DNA of 64,000 nucleotides from Micrasema longulum (GCA_022494885.1 JAGVSM010003999.1:1-64000); one strand, 5' to 3'; counted from the first letter of the stretch, positions 54,830 through 63,975 are shown. The notes: generated from the sequence alone by a model not told the origin. Numbers and translations: made by a program.

Positions 54830-55130
54830 CTAGGGCTGGTTTAAGTAGCCACTTTACACACTGCGTTACATTCACTATTCTGCTAAATTTGAACATCTAT
54901 ATACATTAAATTCATTCAATTCTACAAAAATTAGGACAAACTCAAAATATTGTTAATAATAACAAAGTTAAACATCTTTTTTTATGAATTGTTACAAAAA
55001 TATTATTCAAAACAATAAATAATTCAACAATGTTTGAGTATATCCAAATGCTTGCAGACTTAAACCAGCCAATAACAGGTCATAATCCCTGTAAATGCCT
55101 AGACTTCCATATTCCCTTCTCAAAAATGTT
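54830..55130 (-). mobile_element. FB family, copy FB-E
   Basis: Inverted arms: 'ggctggtttaagtagccact' at the left (54,836) and its partner 'aaaccagccaataacaggtc' with 'atgcctagacttccatattc' at the right (55,065-55,115). In between lie 'gacaaactcaaaatattgtt' and 'acaatgtttgagtatatcca'. Confidence 0.55.
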
Positions 55131-55134
55131 TTTT

Positions 55135-56325
55135 TTCTGTGTTAAAATAAATTTAAATATGAATAAATAATTTCTTTTTGTCTCTAGAACATTTTACTTC
55201 ACACACATTTATTATTTAAGAGTAGAAATCCCACCAGTTACAATTAGATTTTTTTCCTCTAAAATTGCTAATATTACATGCTTTGCAACAAAAAAAAACC
55301 TTATCCATATTACGTAATTTGGTATAAATTCATACTTAAATCCATTAAATAAGGTTACAAAGTCTCCTGAGGCCACGGATTTTTTTTCGTTTTAACGTTG
55401 GTGCATCTAACGTATAAGAAAAATCTTAACGGCCAGTTTATTTGGTCGCACGTGCTCGTCGGCCATTTTGTTAAGTTGTAGTATTTTTTTCCGATGGAGA
55501 TCACGCCGCGCGCTCTCGCTACCGAGGACCTTGGAATTTCTAGCAGAGATACTGAATTACAACACCCTTGAATCTCGTCGTCATTTTTTTCTCGGGAAAC
55601 ATTTCGTTAAGCTGATTTTAGAAAGTATATTATGTAATACTAAAAAAGATCAGTTTGTATGTTTACAAATTAATGCAAGTCGGAATACACCTGTTTAGAG
55701 GGCGATTCACTTGCTAATAATATGGATTTAATTTTCTGTACATATCGACAAATTAGCAGCTGTTTGCTTTCTAGTCATTAACTTCTAACTTATATTTACC
55801 GTCTGCATTACGTGGTGGGTTAAACAGTTCGTAAAGTAATAAAGATTACAGTTTGTCAAATAAAAAAATAAATATTAATTCAGATGTCAAGAAGACAAAA
55901 GTAAGCAACTTCGACACATATTAGAGAAATGGCGCGTTCAATCCAGGGAATACTTACAACATATTTGTTTTTATTTTCCATTTAAAATGCTACACGACAC
56001 TACCATTATGTAATAACTTCGTGGCAATAAAATAAATTGTAGTGTTGTATGTTGAAATCCATTGTTTTAAGTGCAATTAAGAGTAAATAAGCCATTCCAC
56101 AAATATCGTTCACATCGCTATCCAATTAAATTCTTGTATCGCTGCGGTTTTAGCTAGGGAGAGGTTGATCCAACTCTATTGCTTTTAGTAGGTAATAGTT
56201 ATCAAGGGTTGAATGTCGAACTCCGTTATAAACTATGTTTTTAAAAGTATAAATTTATTTAAAAATCGATTATGCTTGTAAGTAACAAAAAAAATATGGA
56301 AGTTCACTGTAATTTATTTTATTAT
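55135..56325. other. Spacer with GC-richer patch at 55,430-55,600
   Basis: The patch includes 'cggccattttg' (GCCAT core) and 'cacgccgcgcgctctcgcta'. The forward open frame at 55,468-55,698 has no recognised domain. It may be a host regulatory or first-exon region, unproven. Confidence 0.35.
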
Positions 56326-56371
56326 AAAAATAAAAGACGAGTGATACTTCAATCCACAAATTTAGAATAAT

Positions 56372-56413
56372 CAGCGACCGGTTTCATCGTTTTTGCGACA
56401 TTTTTGAGAGTGG
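56372..56413 (-). ncRNA. Hammerhead-ribozyme-like motif, type b, distal copy
   Basis: Same layout as the 56,523 copy, with several substitutions. Stem III ACCGGT and GTC are kept. Stem II is G-(T)-C-G / C-G-A, and stem I is weakened. Probably inactive. Confidence 0.35.
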
Positions 56414-56522
56414 TATTTACAAAAACGAATACAGCCACAAATTGATAGGATTAAGAGTCTTACTAAGATTTTATTATAAAAACAAAAGACGAGTGATACT
56501 TTAATCCACAAATTTGGAATAT

Positions 56523-56565
56523 CCAGTGACCGGTTTCATCGCTTTCGCGACATCTTCGAGACTGG
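56523..56565 (-). ncRNA. Hammerhead-ribozyme-like motif, type b, proximal copy
   Basis: Reverse strand: stem I CCAGT / ACTGG (five pairs), core 'CTCGAAGA' (one base more than CUGANGA), stem II GTCGC-GAAA-GCGAT closed by a GNRA tetraloop, GAAA, palindromic stem III ACCGGT, and cleavage triplet GTC. It is the best-paired of the type b copies. The extra C in the core leaves activity uncertain. Confidence 0.45.
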
Positions 56566-56870
56566 TATCTTTATTAAGGAGTTTAATGTATTTATACAAA
56601 ACAAAGGTTAAGATAGATACTTTAAAATCATATGAAAGTAAATTAAATAAAGTTATTTTTATCTTAAGGATCATTATCAATTTTTTTCGGATTAACTAAT
56701 GTGTTGATATAATGCTATTTTAACGAGTTTAAGTATTTTATTTTTAGTGTCCCATCTTTCGTGAGTGTGATTTTTATAAATTATGATTTCTGAAAACCAA
56801 AGGGTAAAAAGTCATTAGTAAAAATATATTACAATGAGTAAAGTAATGAAGAATGCACGTGTGTTATCTG

Positions 56871-57135
56871 TTAATTAAGTAATTCTACGTCGGGTTTATT
56901 TTTTAATCTATTAATTTCGAGAATTCCTAATTTGTCAAGTTTATGGCCTTTTAGGTGCAATATGAATTATTTTTACATTATTTTTTTATTCAAAGGAATG
57001 TTTATTTTCTATTAAATGATTGGAGAAATTTGAATTATCTTTATTATTAGACCATGATTGTATGTGCTCTTTTATGCGTGTTTTAAAGGCTCTACCCGTT
57101 TGGCCTACGTAGCATGTATTTTTACTTCTCTTATT
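56871..57135 (-). pseudogene. PLE GIY-YIG endonuclease C-terminal remnant
   Basis: The reverse-strand translation gives C-Y-V-G-Q-T-G-R-A-F-K-T-R-I-K-E-H-I, then N-F-S-N-H-L-I-E-N-K-H-S-F and a stop near 56,990. After a frameshift come V-K-I-I-H-I-A-P-K and H-K-L-D-K-L-G-I-L-E-I-N-R-L-K, ending V-E-L-L-N-stop at 56,871. 'YVGQTGR...R..EH' is the second half of the GIY-YIG motif as PLEs have it (the first tyrosine G-I-Y part lies upstream and is lost). The 'SNhLiEnkHsF' block is also diagnostic. The nuclease would nick target DNA for reverse transcription. This copy is truncated and frameshifted. Confidence 0.8.
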
Positions 57136-57142
57136 TTGTCTT

Positions 57143-57362
57143 AACTTACTAAGATGGTTTGGTCATGTAAAACCAATTGATGACGATAAAATAGTAAAGC
57201 CCAGATATACATTGCGAAAATAATTGGAAACACAGGACGTAAATGACTAAAAAGACGCAGCATGATCAGATAAATCAAAATCTCAGGTCTGGTAATGTCA
57301 AAAGCAGACTCAACCGAAGGCCGTTTATGACAAGATGTATGAATGTGAAAATCGTTAAGAAT
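57143..57362 (+). mobile_element. LINE-A C-terminal fragment
   Basis: Forward: L-R-W-F-G-H-V (as 'ctaagatggtttggtcatgt'), D-D-D-K-I-V-K, I-N-Q-N-L-R-S-G-N-V-K-S-R and M-T-R-C-M-N-V-K. It is collinear with 39,125-39,345 and interrupted by stops. Confidence 0.65.
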
Positions 57363-57549
57363 ATATTATGAGGGTATGAGAAGCAAACTTTCAGAAATTT
57401 CCAATAAAAACGGAAAATTGGTTACTGATGCCAAAATAAACTTTACATGAAAATCCACCTACATAAACAATAGCGTAATTCAAAATCATTTCTTAATCTT
57501 GCCAAAACAGATTTATTTATATATACATATATTTATATATATATAGTTG

Positions 57550-58000
57550 GATAATTTATAAAGTGCCATTTTTGTAAAAATCACCTCAAGGGCGCCGTAC
57601 AATTAATAAATATCCCAGTACGTCTTGCAGCTATAGAGCGCATGAACGGTTGGGATTCTTGTTCCTCGTTTTCAATTAAGATCAATCAAAAATTATAACA
57701 GATAGGAGCTAGATTACAGGACGTCTTGCAGCTACAGAGCGCATAGACAGTTAGAAATTTAGCCCCCATTTACACATTTTAAAAATTGTCAAATAAATTT
57801 AGTGTATTAAAAAAAAAAATAATATGAATAATAAAAAGGAGTAAGATAACAACACGCCTTGCAGCTACTAAGCGCATAGACGATTGGAATTCTAGACCCC
57901 GTTTACAAAATTTAGGTATTTTAAAGTTGATATATGAAAGCTAGATAACCAATCATCATGCAGCTACAAAGCGCATGGACGAGAGGAATTCCAGCAAAGT
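57550..58000 (+). repeat. Hairpin-core array 1 (leader plus four units)
   Basis: A 70-bp leader ('ggataatttataaagtgcc', 'gggcgccgtacaat') is followed by four units, each starting with a 28-base core at 57,621, 57,722, 57,855 and 57,954. The core's central part (TTGCAGCTAC, two to three variable bases, AGCGCAT) is almost invariant. It folds as TGC-A-GCT-loop-AGC-GCA, extended by partly conserved CGTCT / AGACG. Spacings are 101, 133 and 99 bp. Inter-core sequence is A/T-rich and related between units only in part. Not recognised as any known element. See array 2. Confidence 0.75.
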
Positions 58001-58224
58001 TAAAACAATATCAATAAATTTATTAAAAATAGAGTATAGTAGTAAATTGGTCAAGATTTCAATTAAACAACTTGACACAGCAAACTAAGCATTATCTATT
58101 GAGTTAGTAAAGCTTTATTTGAAATGTCACGAGAATTTTCTTAAAGTTTTTCGCAAATATCTCAGTAACTCCTTTAATGGAGATTTCTAAGTTTGCTTCC
58201 TTTGCCCTTTTATGTAAGGATAGT

Positions 58225-58290
58225 TGTGTGTGGTGGACCATATTCTCTGCCTACCCCTTCTGGGAAATGATGTGATGATAATAGTAGTAT
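58225..58290 (+). mobile_element. LINE-A 3' end, minimal copy
   Basis: 'ccatattctctgcctacccc' and 'ttctgggaaatgatgtgatg' match the LINE-A end, followed by an ATAATAGTAGTATTA tail. It separates hairpin arrays 1 and 2. Confidence 0.65.
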
Positions 58291-58339
58291 TAAGGAAACT
58301 TGCGTAGCTTTGAAACCGGTCAAAAATAAAAATAAATGT

Positions 58340-58480
58340 CATTATCATTCTTTCGCGCCTAATGGTCCATAGGGTACTGCATTGGTATACCAATCACATC
58401 GTATCTTGATCATTTTTGTAACATGAAGATAAGATGATCAGTCTTACACTTCACGTGCAAGTCCAGGGATTATTGTGGAT
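58340..58480 (-). repeat. SINE-2 body
   Basis: Reverse strand: 'aatccctggacttgcacgtg', 'aagtgtaagactgatcatct', 'tatcttcatgttacaaaaat', 'gatcaagatacgatgtgatt', 'ggtataccaatgcagtaccc' and 'tatggaccattaggcgcga'. It is the best guide to the family's 3' body and lies next to the array 2 leader. Confidence 0.7.
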
Positions 58481-58868
58481 AATTTATATAGCCCCATTTT
58501 TAGGAAAATAACCTGAAAGGCGCTGTACAATATTCCAACACGTCTTGCAGCTACTTAGCGCATACACGGTTGGGATTTTAGCTCCTCGTTTCCAATTAAA
58601 ATTAAATTCAATAATATATAGGAGCTAGAACATAGTATGTCTTGCAGCTACAGAGCATATGGATGGTATGAAACCTAGCCCCCATTTACATGATTTAATA
58701 ATTGAACTTCGGTTTTTCATTTCAATTTCGGTTTACAAATAAGAGCTGGATTGGACGGTTAGAATTCTTAACCCTATTTATAAATTTTAAGTTTGATATA
58801 TTTTTTAGGTTAGGATATTTACTTTAACAAACGTCTTGCAGCTACAAAGCGCATCGATGCGCTACTAA
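58470..58868 (+). repeat. Hairpin-core array 2 (leader plus four units)
   Basis: Leader 'tggataatttatatagcccc' and 'aaggcgctgtacaat', then cores at 58,541, 58,638 and 58,832. A unit whose core is lost lies at about 58,735-58,830 (it keeps 'ggacggttagaattctt'). Spacings 97 and 2 x 97 bp. Unit-by-unit comparison with array 1 (unit 1 'cggttgggatt.t.g.tcctc', unit 2 'agcccccatttaca', unit 3 'ggaattct..acccc', unit 4 terminal) shows the same order. The two arrays are therefore paralogous copies of one four-unit element. Confidence 0.75.
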
Positions 58869-58989
58869 ATATTCTGATGCACAAACATCTAATAAAATAA
58901 ATATTTCACGTTAATAATGTCGTTATATACGCTTGAGTATATTGTAGTCCCTGGAATGGCAAGAGCGACAATTTTATTTTTTTTAATCA

Positions 58990-59190
58990 ATCAATCGTTC
59001 CCTTTCCGCACCTCATGGTGTATAGGGCACTACATAAATACTCCGATCGCAGCGCATATGGATGATTTTTTGTAACATGAATGAAAGGTGATCAGTCTAA
59101 CGCTTCAGGTGTCAGTCGGGGGACAGAATCAAAACGGAGACCTCTTGCATCGTAGGCAAATGCGTTGACCACTACACCATAAGACTCGAA
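58990..59190 (-). repeat. SINE-2 copy, nearly complete
   Basis: On the reverse strand the head 'gagtcttatggtgtagtggt', 'caacgcatttgcctacgatg' and B-box-like 'ccgttttgattctgt' lead into the body 'cccgactgacacctgaag' and 'gactgatcacctttcattca'. The end is 'ggtgcggaaagggaacgatt'. Confidence 0.7.
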
Positions 59191-59194
59191 AACA

Positions 59195-59635
59195 AGTGGT
59201 TTAAATAAAGCTGTTTCATTTTGATTTTAAAATAAATTTCGATATTTTTTAATCCCTTTTCAGGATTACTGCCGAAGTTAAACTTGGCGTCTTTTTAGTT
59301 ATATTGTAGTTTTTAAATACGAGTTTACTAGTAAAAACGTATTTTTTTAGTTGACGTCGTTTGACATTTAGCCCTCAAACCACCCTCATACGGCTATACA
59401 CTACTCTCTATCGGTTTCCGCTCTCTTGGTACCAACGAGAACTTTTATTCCGGGTTTTCAATTCCAGAAATTTTTGTTTGAAAACTTTTAAGCTGCAATT
59501 CAACAACGCGAACCGTACCGCTATGGCCTAACAAGCATCGGTACTTGGCAATCATAGCACTTGGTATTGAATCTGATTCTTTTTATAGTATTATGATGAA
59601 TGCAGAAAGTCTATGGATTCAGATATTTATTTATT
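59195..59635. other. Spacer, nothing recognised
   Basis: 59,390-59,580 is less A/T-rich. No frame or repeat recognised. Confidence 0.4.
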
Positions 59636-59639
59636 TATT

Positions 59640-60580
59640 TCATAAACATAAACGGCAAATTTGCCTTTTACAAACATGTATAATATTAACATATTTATCT
59701 TAATATACATTTTTTTATTTAAAACATGAATTTCTTTGTACCCAAGATTTATAAAAAATAAATAACTAAAAATTGTAAAAGATTTATATTTAAAAAATTA
59801 ACCTAAAAGTTATACAGCATATTCAGTAGAGAGTTTAAATAATAAAACATTCTACAGTAGGCAAAGTAAACAAAAAAATGTACATATATATATATATATT
59901 ATCAAATGCATGAATGAATAAATATAATTACCATTCACCATCTTTGAAAAAGTTCTAAAGGTTTGTTCTATAGGAACGATACCCTACACTCAATATATCA
60001 GATACGTAGGAATAACTATTGCCGAGTTCATGAAGTCTATTTAATACTGCATTACAAGTATACCCTGTCCGTGAATTGTTGCTATAAAACAGTGGCACCT
60101 GTCTAGTCATTCTTCCAGGCACCCTGAAGTTGATAAGAGATAATAGTTCGGGCAATCCCATATTGAATTTAAAATTTTGAATAAATTTAAAAGTTCTATA
60201 ATTTTTCTTCTATCGTTAAGTTTTAACAAATTCAATGTTTTTAGTAAAAAATCGTAATTTAAATATTCATGATTGATTCTAATACCCGTATACAGAGACA
60301 AACCTTAAGGTAAGAAAAGTACATTCTATTGTTTTCACCTTCGGGTTATTCTCTGCATTTGAAATTAGAATGTACTTTCCTCACCTTAAGTTTTGTCTCT
60401 GCATACGGGTATTAGTCTAAAATTTTTATACCGTAAGAAATTTTTTTGGACTCTTTCAAGAGAATTTTGGTGACAGTTGTAGTAAGGAGTCCATATTGTA
60501 GAGTTATACTCTAACTGGCTTCTCACTAATGAAGTATACATCAACTCCATCAATATCACGTGAAGTTGAAGACCGTTTAC
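59640..60580 (-). mobile_element. LINE-B: reverse transcriptase C-terminus and 3' end
   Basis: Reverse strand, from 60,560: Y-T-S-L-V-R-S-Q-L-E-Y-N-S-T-I-W-T-P-Y-Y and L-E-R-V-Q-K-N-F-L-R-Y. After an inverted duplication (60,277-60,416) it continues R-I-N-H-E-Y-L-N-Y-D-F-L, L-N-D-R-R-K-I and L-F-K-I-L-N-S, and after a frameshift I-N-F-R-V-P-G-R-M-T-R-Q, to a stop at about 59,955. This is the post-YADD tail of a Jockey/CR1-like LINE. The 3' UTR ends with palindrome GGCAAATTTGCC (59,653-59,664) and an AAATA tail. 3'-only relatives at 1.8 and 46.9 kb. Confidence 0.75.
60277..60416. repeat. 52-bp inverted duplication inside LINE-B
   Basis: Arms 60,277-60,328 and 60,365-60,416 are inverted copies with a few differences ('aatacccgta.acagagacaa' and so on), loop 36 bases. 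The left arm belongs to the LINE-B coding strand, so the right arm is a reversed copy inserted into it. Confidence 0.75.
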
Positions 60581-60609
60581 TTGTTTTAATTTTTTTTTAA
60601 ATTAATATG

Positions 60610-60880
60610 TGAAATGGATACAATTTTTTTTTTCAAAATTAATATCGATATTGTGGAGAAAAGTTTTCGTACACAACTTAAAAAAAGAAATTTTAAAAAA
60701 ATGTGTCCTTACGAAAACATGACATGTTCGGCCTTGATATTTTTAAATCCGAGACTCGCGATAATTTTATATTTAAATTTAAGCGGTCACAAACAGTATT
60801 CAAAATTTAAATAAATTGTGACGTCCAAGGGACGTGGCCAACACCATGGACTGTTTTCGCGGAAATTCAAGTAAATGACC
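60610..60880 (+). repeat. Dispersed repeat R1, copy 3
   Basis: Shares 'gatattgtggagaaaagttt', 'cggccttg', 'aattgtgacgtcc', 'gggacgtggccaac' and 'gactgttttcgcgga' with the copies at 7.5 and 50.0 kb. The open frame 60,614-60,814 lies within it and is chance. Confidence 0.6.
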
Positions 60881-60884
60881 TATC

Positions 60885-61145
60885 ATCTTACTTTTATTTA
60901 ACAAAAATCAACAAGATGCGCTGCGATTGGAGTACCGATGTAGTGCCTTATACACCACAAGGAGAAAAATAATGATTGATCGATAGAAATAAATAAGATT
61001 ATCGCTGTTGCCAGCCCTGGGACTTCGAAATACTCCAGCGTATAAACATATCTTTAGATAAGTATTTCATGTGGACCACGTCGAAAATCAAACCAGAGAT
61101 CTTGCATGATGGGCACGCGCGCTAGTCATTTAACCACGAGACGAA
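60885..61145. repeat. Two facing SINE-2 fragments
   Basis: 60,885-60,970 (+): 'aagatgcgctgcgattggag', 'gtagtgccttatacacca'. 61,005-61,145 (-): head 'tcgtggttaaatgactagcg', 'gatctctggtttgattttc', and body 'cccagggctggcaacag'. Confidence 0.55.
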
Positions 61146-61149
61146 AGAT

Positions 61150-61777
61150 GGGCTATTATAAAATTATAGTTAATTATAAAAATACAAAAGTATAATTTAA
61201 CTTCAGTAAAATGAAAAAAAAAGTTCACTTATTATGCATGGAAAATCGCAAAATAAGTTCCTCAAATATTAATTTGATGAAAATATTTTTATTAGGGGCT
61301 CGGATTGGGTACTCTCTCTTTCCTCGTGTAATAGTAAAGTTTATTCCGAGCCATGTAGTTTGATGACGGGTCTTAATCAGATCAAACGACGGATTATTCG
61401 CCGGACTCAAGGATAAAACAATCAAAATACAGCCTCCCTTACAAGTGGTCCTAACTCAAATTATTCTCCCCCTGTTGACACATGTCAGCATATGTCATTT
61501 TACTATGCGATTATGTTATACGGTAGTAGGAAAGGTCAAACGTTGTTTGGCTGTTGGGTCAAACTGATTTTCTTGACAAAAATAAATCAAATTGACTATT
61601 TATTTTTTTGTAAAACAAAAAATGAGAACAACGTAGTTCAGAGAAAACGAATCAAATATTGAAAACTCTACCTAATTATTTATTGAAAGTTAGGGATCAA
61701 TAGATTTGTATCACGATTTTATTTTTGTTAATCGATAATTAATTTATTTAACATTTTATATACATAAACAATTTATA
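61150..61777. other. Spacer, nothing recognised
   Basis: The open frame at 61,225-61,425 (reverse) has no domain. Confidence 0.4.
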
Positions 61778-62958
61778 TACATATAAGGGCGGGCATATTG
61801 CCTTAAGGCAATTTCTTCCTACCTACCCAAACAGTTCAGTTTGAGAAAATTATAAATACATGGACATGTTGAATCTTAAGATTTTATTCAAAATTAAAAA
61901 CAAAGATTTAAAAAGTAAAAAATACGTTTATATATATACACTATACTATGAAAAGTGGAGAGGGGATGGGAAGGAAAGAAGAAGGATAAAGAAACAACTT
62001 TAATATTTAGAGAGTGACATTTAAATCTTGACTTAAATATAAATAAAGAAGAGGCTTCTCTAACATTAGTGGGTAGGTTATTCCACAATCAGGCAGCTAC
62101 TACTGTAAAAGATGAGGCAAGAAAGTTAGAGCGATGAAAGGGTATTAAAAGGGTTCTCTCGTTACTAGAACAAAGAAATAATCCGTGTTGTGGTAGAGGA
62201 TGGAAGAGCTCTCTCAGATTAACGAACGGTTTGGGTAGGTAGGAAGAAATTGCCTTAAATCAATATGCCCGCCCTTATATGTATATTTATTGTATATGTA
62301 TATAAAGTGTCAACAAATAAATAAATAAATTAACAGGCGAAGTGGAATTATTTAAAATATTGTGAAGAAGTGATGGAATGTGAATGTTTTTTTCTTTGCC
62401 TGATACTGAGATATTCGGATATGTGGTCGAATTTTCGAAAATCAATGATATAACGTATACAAACATTCTGCAATCGTTCCAACTTATCAAGTACTTCAGA
62501 GTTAGTATTTAGATAACATACATCTGCAAGTCAAGGAGTGGAAGAAGTAAACTTTGGAATAATGTTTGCCTAAAATTAATTGGCGAAAAATTCTGTAATC
62601 TTTCAAGTGAGTGCAAACTGTTTTAAAGTTTACAACTAACTTCATTAACCTGATCGTGCCACCCTTGATGCTTATGGATGATAATACCTAAGTTTTTGAC
62701 TGAAGTCATTAATGGGATTTCTGTACCATCTATTTTAAAAAGAGGAAGTGTGGAAAAATTCACTTTTGAATACATTTTTTTACTAATAATAAGTACCATT
62801 TGTGTATTTGTTGGATTTATGAGAAGTCCATGTTTTTTGGTAAGTAAGAGATATGCTCGAGTGCAAATGACATTACTTTATGTGTTTCAACAATGTCAAT
62901 GGGTTCGAAATGAATGTACAATTGCAAATCATCGGCATATAAATGGTACGAACAGGGA
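61778..62958 (-). mobile_element. LINE-K: YADD to 3' end, longest copy
   Basis: From 62,958 on the reverse strand: Y-H-L-Y-A-D-D-L-Q-L-Y-I-H-F (catalytic YADD box), then L-L-I-N-P-T-N-T-Q, V-K-N-L-G-I-I-I, L-D-K-L-E-R-L-Q-N-V-C-I-R-Y-I, K-N-I-H-I-P-S-L-L-H-N-I-L and M-W-N-N-L-P-T-N-V-R-E. The family 3' end has palindrome ATTGCC-TTAA-GGCAAT (61,797-61,812). The N-terminal endonuclease and most of the palm are missing. There are several stops and frameshifts. A 118-bp copy of the family's own 3' end interrupts it at 62,214-62,331. Class: Jockey/CR1-like. Confidence 0.75.
62214..62331 (+). mobile_element. LINE-K 3' end nested in LINE-K
   Basis: The + strand piece 'acggtttgggtaggtagga', 'aattgccttaaatcaatatg', 'cccgccctta', ending in 'caaataaataaataaatta', interrupts the reverse-strand LINE-K. 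ATTAAC occurs at both junctions (62,217-62,222 and about 62,328-62,333) and fits a short target duplication. The copies at 19.4 and 26.7 kb are uninterrupted at this point ('cctgtttatctgagagagct'). Confidence 0.75.
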
Positions 62959-62999
62959 ATGGTAAAATATATTTATAATTTTGACATTTCTGCGTTTCT

Positions 63000-63740
63000 C
63001 ATTATTTAACTTTACTTTAATTCTCCGATCTCCATATAATCTTGGTTTTTTACGTGTTGTGAGCCAAAATGGGGATTAACCAGGAGCAGGATAATAATAT
63101 GCAGCAACAGTAGCTCAAGAGGAATACTTTCAATCCTTTGGTTTGGTTCATTCAATGAAATGTTCCAAAACTGGATGTCATCCAACAGACTCAAACTTAA
63201 TCCATCTTCTTGAGCTTCTACTGACAGCGACAAAAAAGCTACAACACCTTTTAGACCGATCTCCTATATAATCACAAATTGTGATTTTTCACACCTATTA
63301 TTCTTATTCTTTGTGGTAGAGGTCAGCGCTATGGAAGCTCCTGACGTCACTGTGACCTGTGAATATCTATTCTGACGGGTCCCTGTGAAAACCTCTTGCT
63401 CTCCAAGCCCATATCTATAAAGAGCCTGGCTTCTGTGTGAAAAGCAAGAGTATACATTTTGCTTAATCTCCCTTTCTAAGCTCAGATCCGTAAAGGATCG
63501 GGCTATTAGATAGGGGGTGAGCTCTTTAACATCTTTAATTTTAACCAGTGGTCATCCGAGGATGAGGCTCCTTTTATTTATGAAAAGAATCACATTCACA
63601 TATAATGTATATAGGTTTTCCTTATCTGCACTGCAGAACCTACATCTAAGAGTTTCGGAAATGTTCATTCTAGCAAGGTGTTTGTTCAATCTGCAGTGCT
63701 CTGTAAGGGCTCCTGTGATAACCCTCACTTAATTTTAGCT
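63000..63740 (-). mobile_element. LINE C-terminal region of RNase-H-tail type
   Basis: Reverse strand, from about 63,722: V-I-T-G-A-L-T-E-H-C-R-L-N-K-H-L-A-R-M, then L-R-C-R-F-C-S-A-D-K-E-N (the C-x2-C knuckle), N-K-R-S-L-I-L-G, a stop, and K-D-V-K-E-L-T-P-Y-L-I-A-R. A loose tail continues to L-K-G-V-V-A-F and the 63,012-63,233 frame. The 'lTGH..ln.hL.rm...lCrfC' pattern follows the RNase H domain in I/R1/Jockey-type LINEs. Family not determined. Stops and frame changes mark it inactive. Confidence 0.6.
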
Positions 63741-63814
63741 GAGTTTTAATCTTACCCTTAGCATAAATGAATGGCATATACGAGTACTTTTATTGTTTTT
63801 ATTTTATTGTTACG

Positions 63815-63975
63815 GCGGCCTCCGTGGTGTAGTGGTCAAGACGCTTGACTCACGCACGGAAGGTTCCGGGTTCGATTCCCGGTGAGAGCACAAAAATTTA
63901 AATGTGATTTTTCTCAAGCCTGGTTGTTCTGTAATATAATTCACCACTGTAATTGGGCCTCCTGGCCTGTTGATT
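63815..63975 (+). repeat. SINE-1 copy, youngest-looking
   Basis: Canonical A box (tggtgtagtggtcaagac) and B box (GGTTCGATTCC), full body ('gatttttctcaagcctggtt', 'cactgtaattgggcctcctg'), terminal 'gcctgttg'. This is a good reference for the family: a tRNA-derived head of about 75 bp and a non-tRNA body of about 85 bp. Confidence 0.85.

Larger units (their letters stand above)
56330..57140 (-). mobile_element. Penelope-like element, 3' part
   Basis: The reverse strand carries, in order: a GIY-YIG endonuclease remnant (57,135-56,871), about 300 bp of A/T-rich sequence, then two tandem copies (period about 151-153 bp) of a terminal block with hammerhead-like motifs. PLEs encode a reverse transcriptase fused to a GIY-YIG nuclease and carry hammerhead motifs in their long-terminal-repeat-like ends. 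This copy shows both features in the expected order. The reverse transcriptase is missing through 5' truncation. LINE-A sequence begins directly at 57,143. Confidence 0.75.

Noticed and set aside
57550..58868. CRISPR-like look of evenly spaced hairpin repeats
   Set aside because: The DNA between cores is related from array to array and unit order is duplicated, so these are not unique spacers. The setting is eukaryotic and no cas gene is present.
62678..62965. 95-residue forward open frame
   Set aside because: The reverse strand carries the YADD region of LINE-K, so the forward frame is a shadow.
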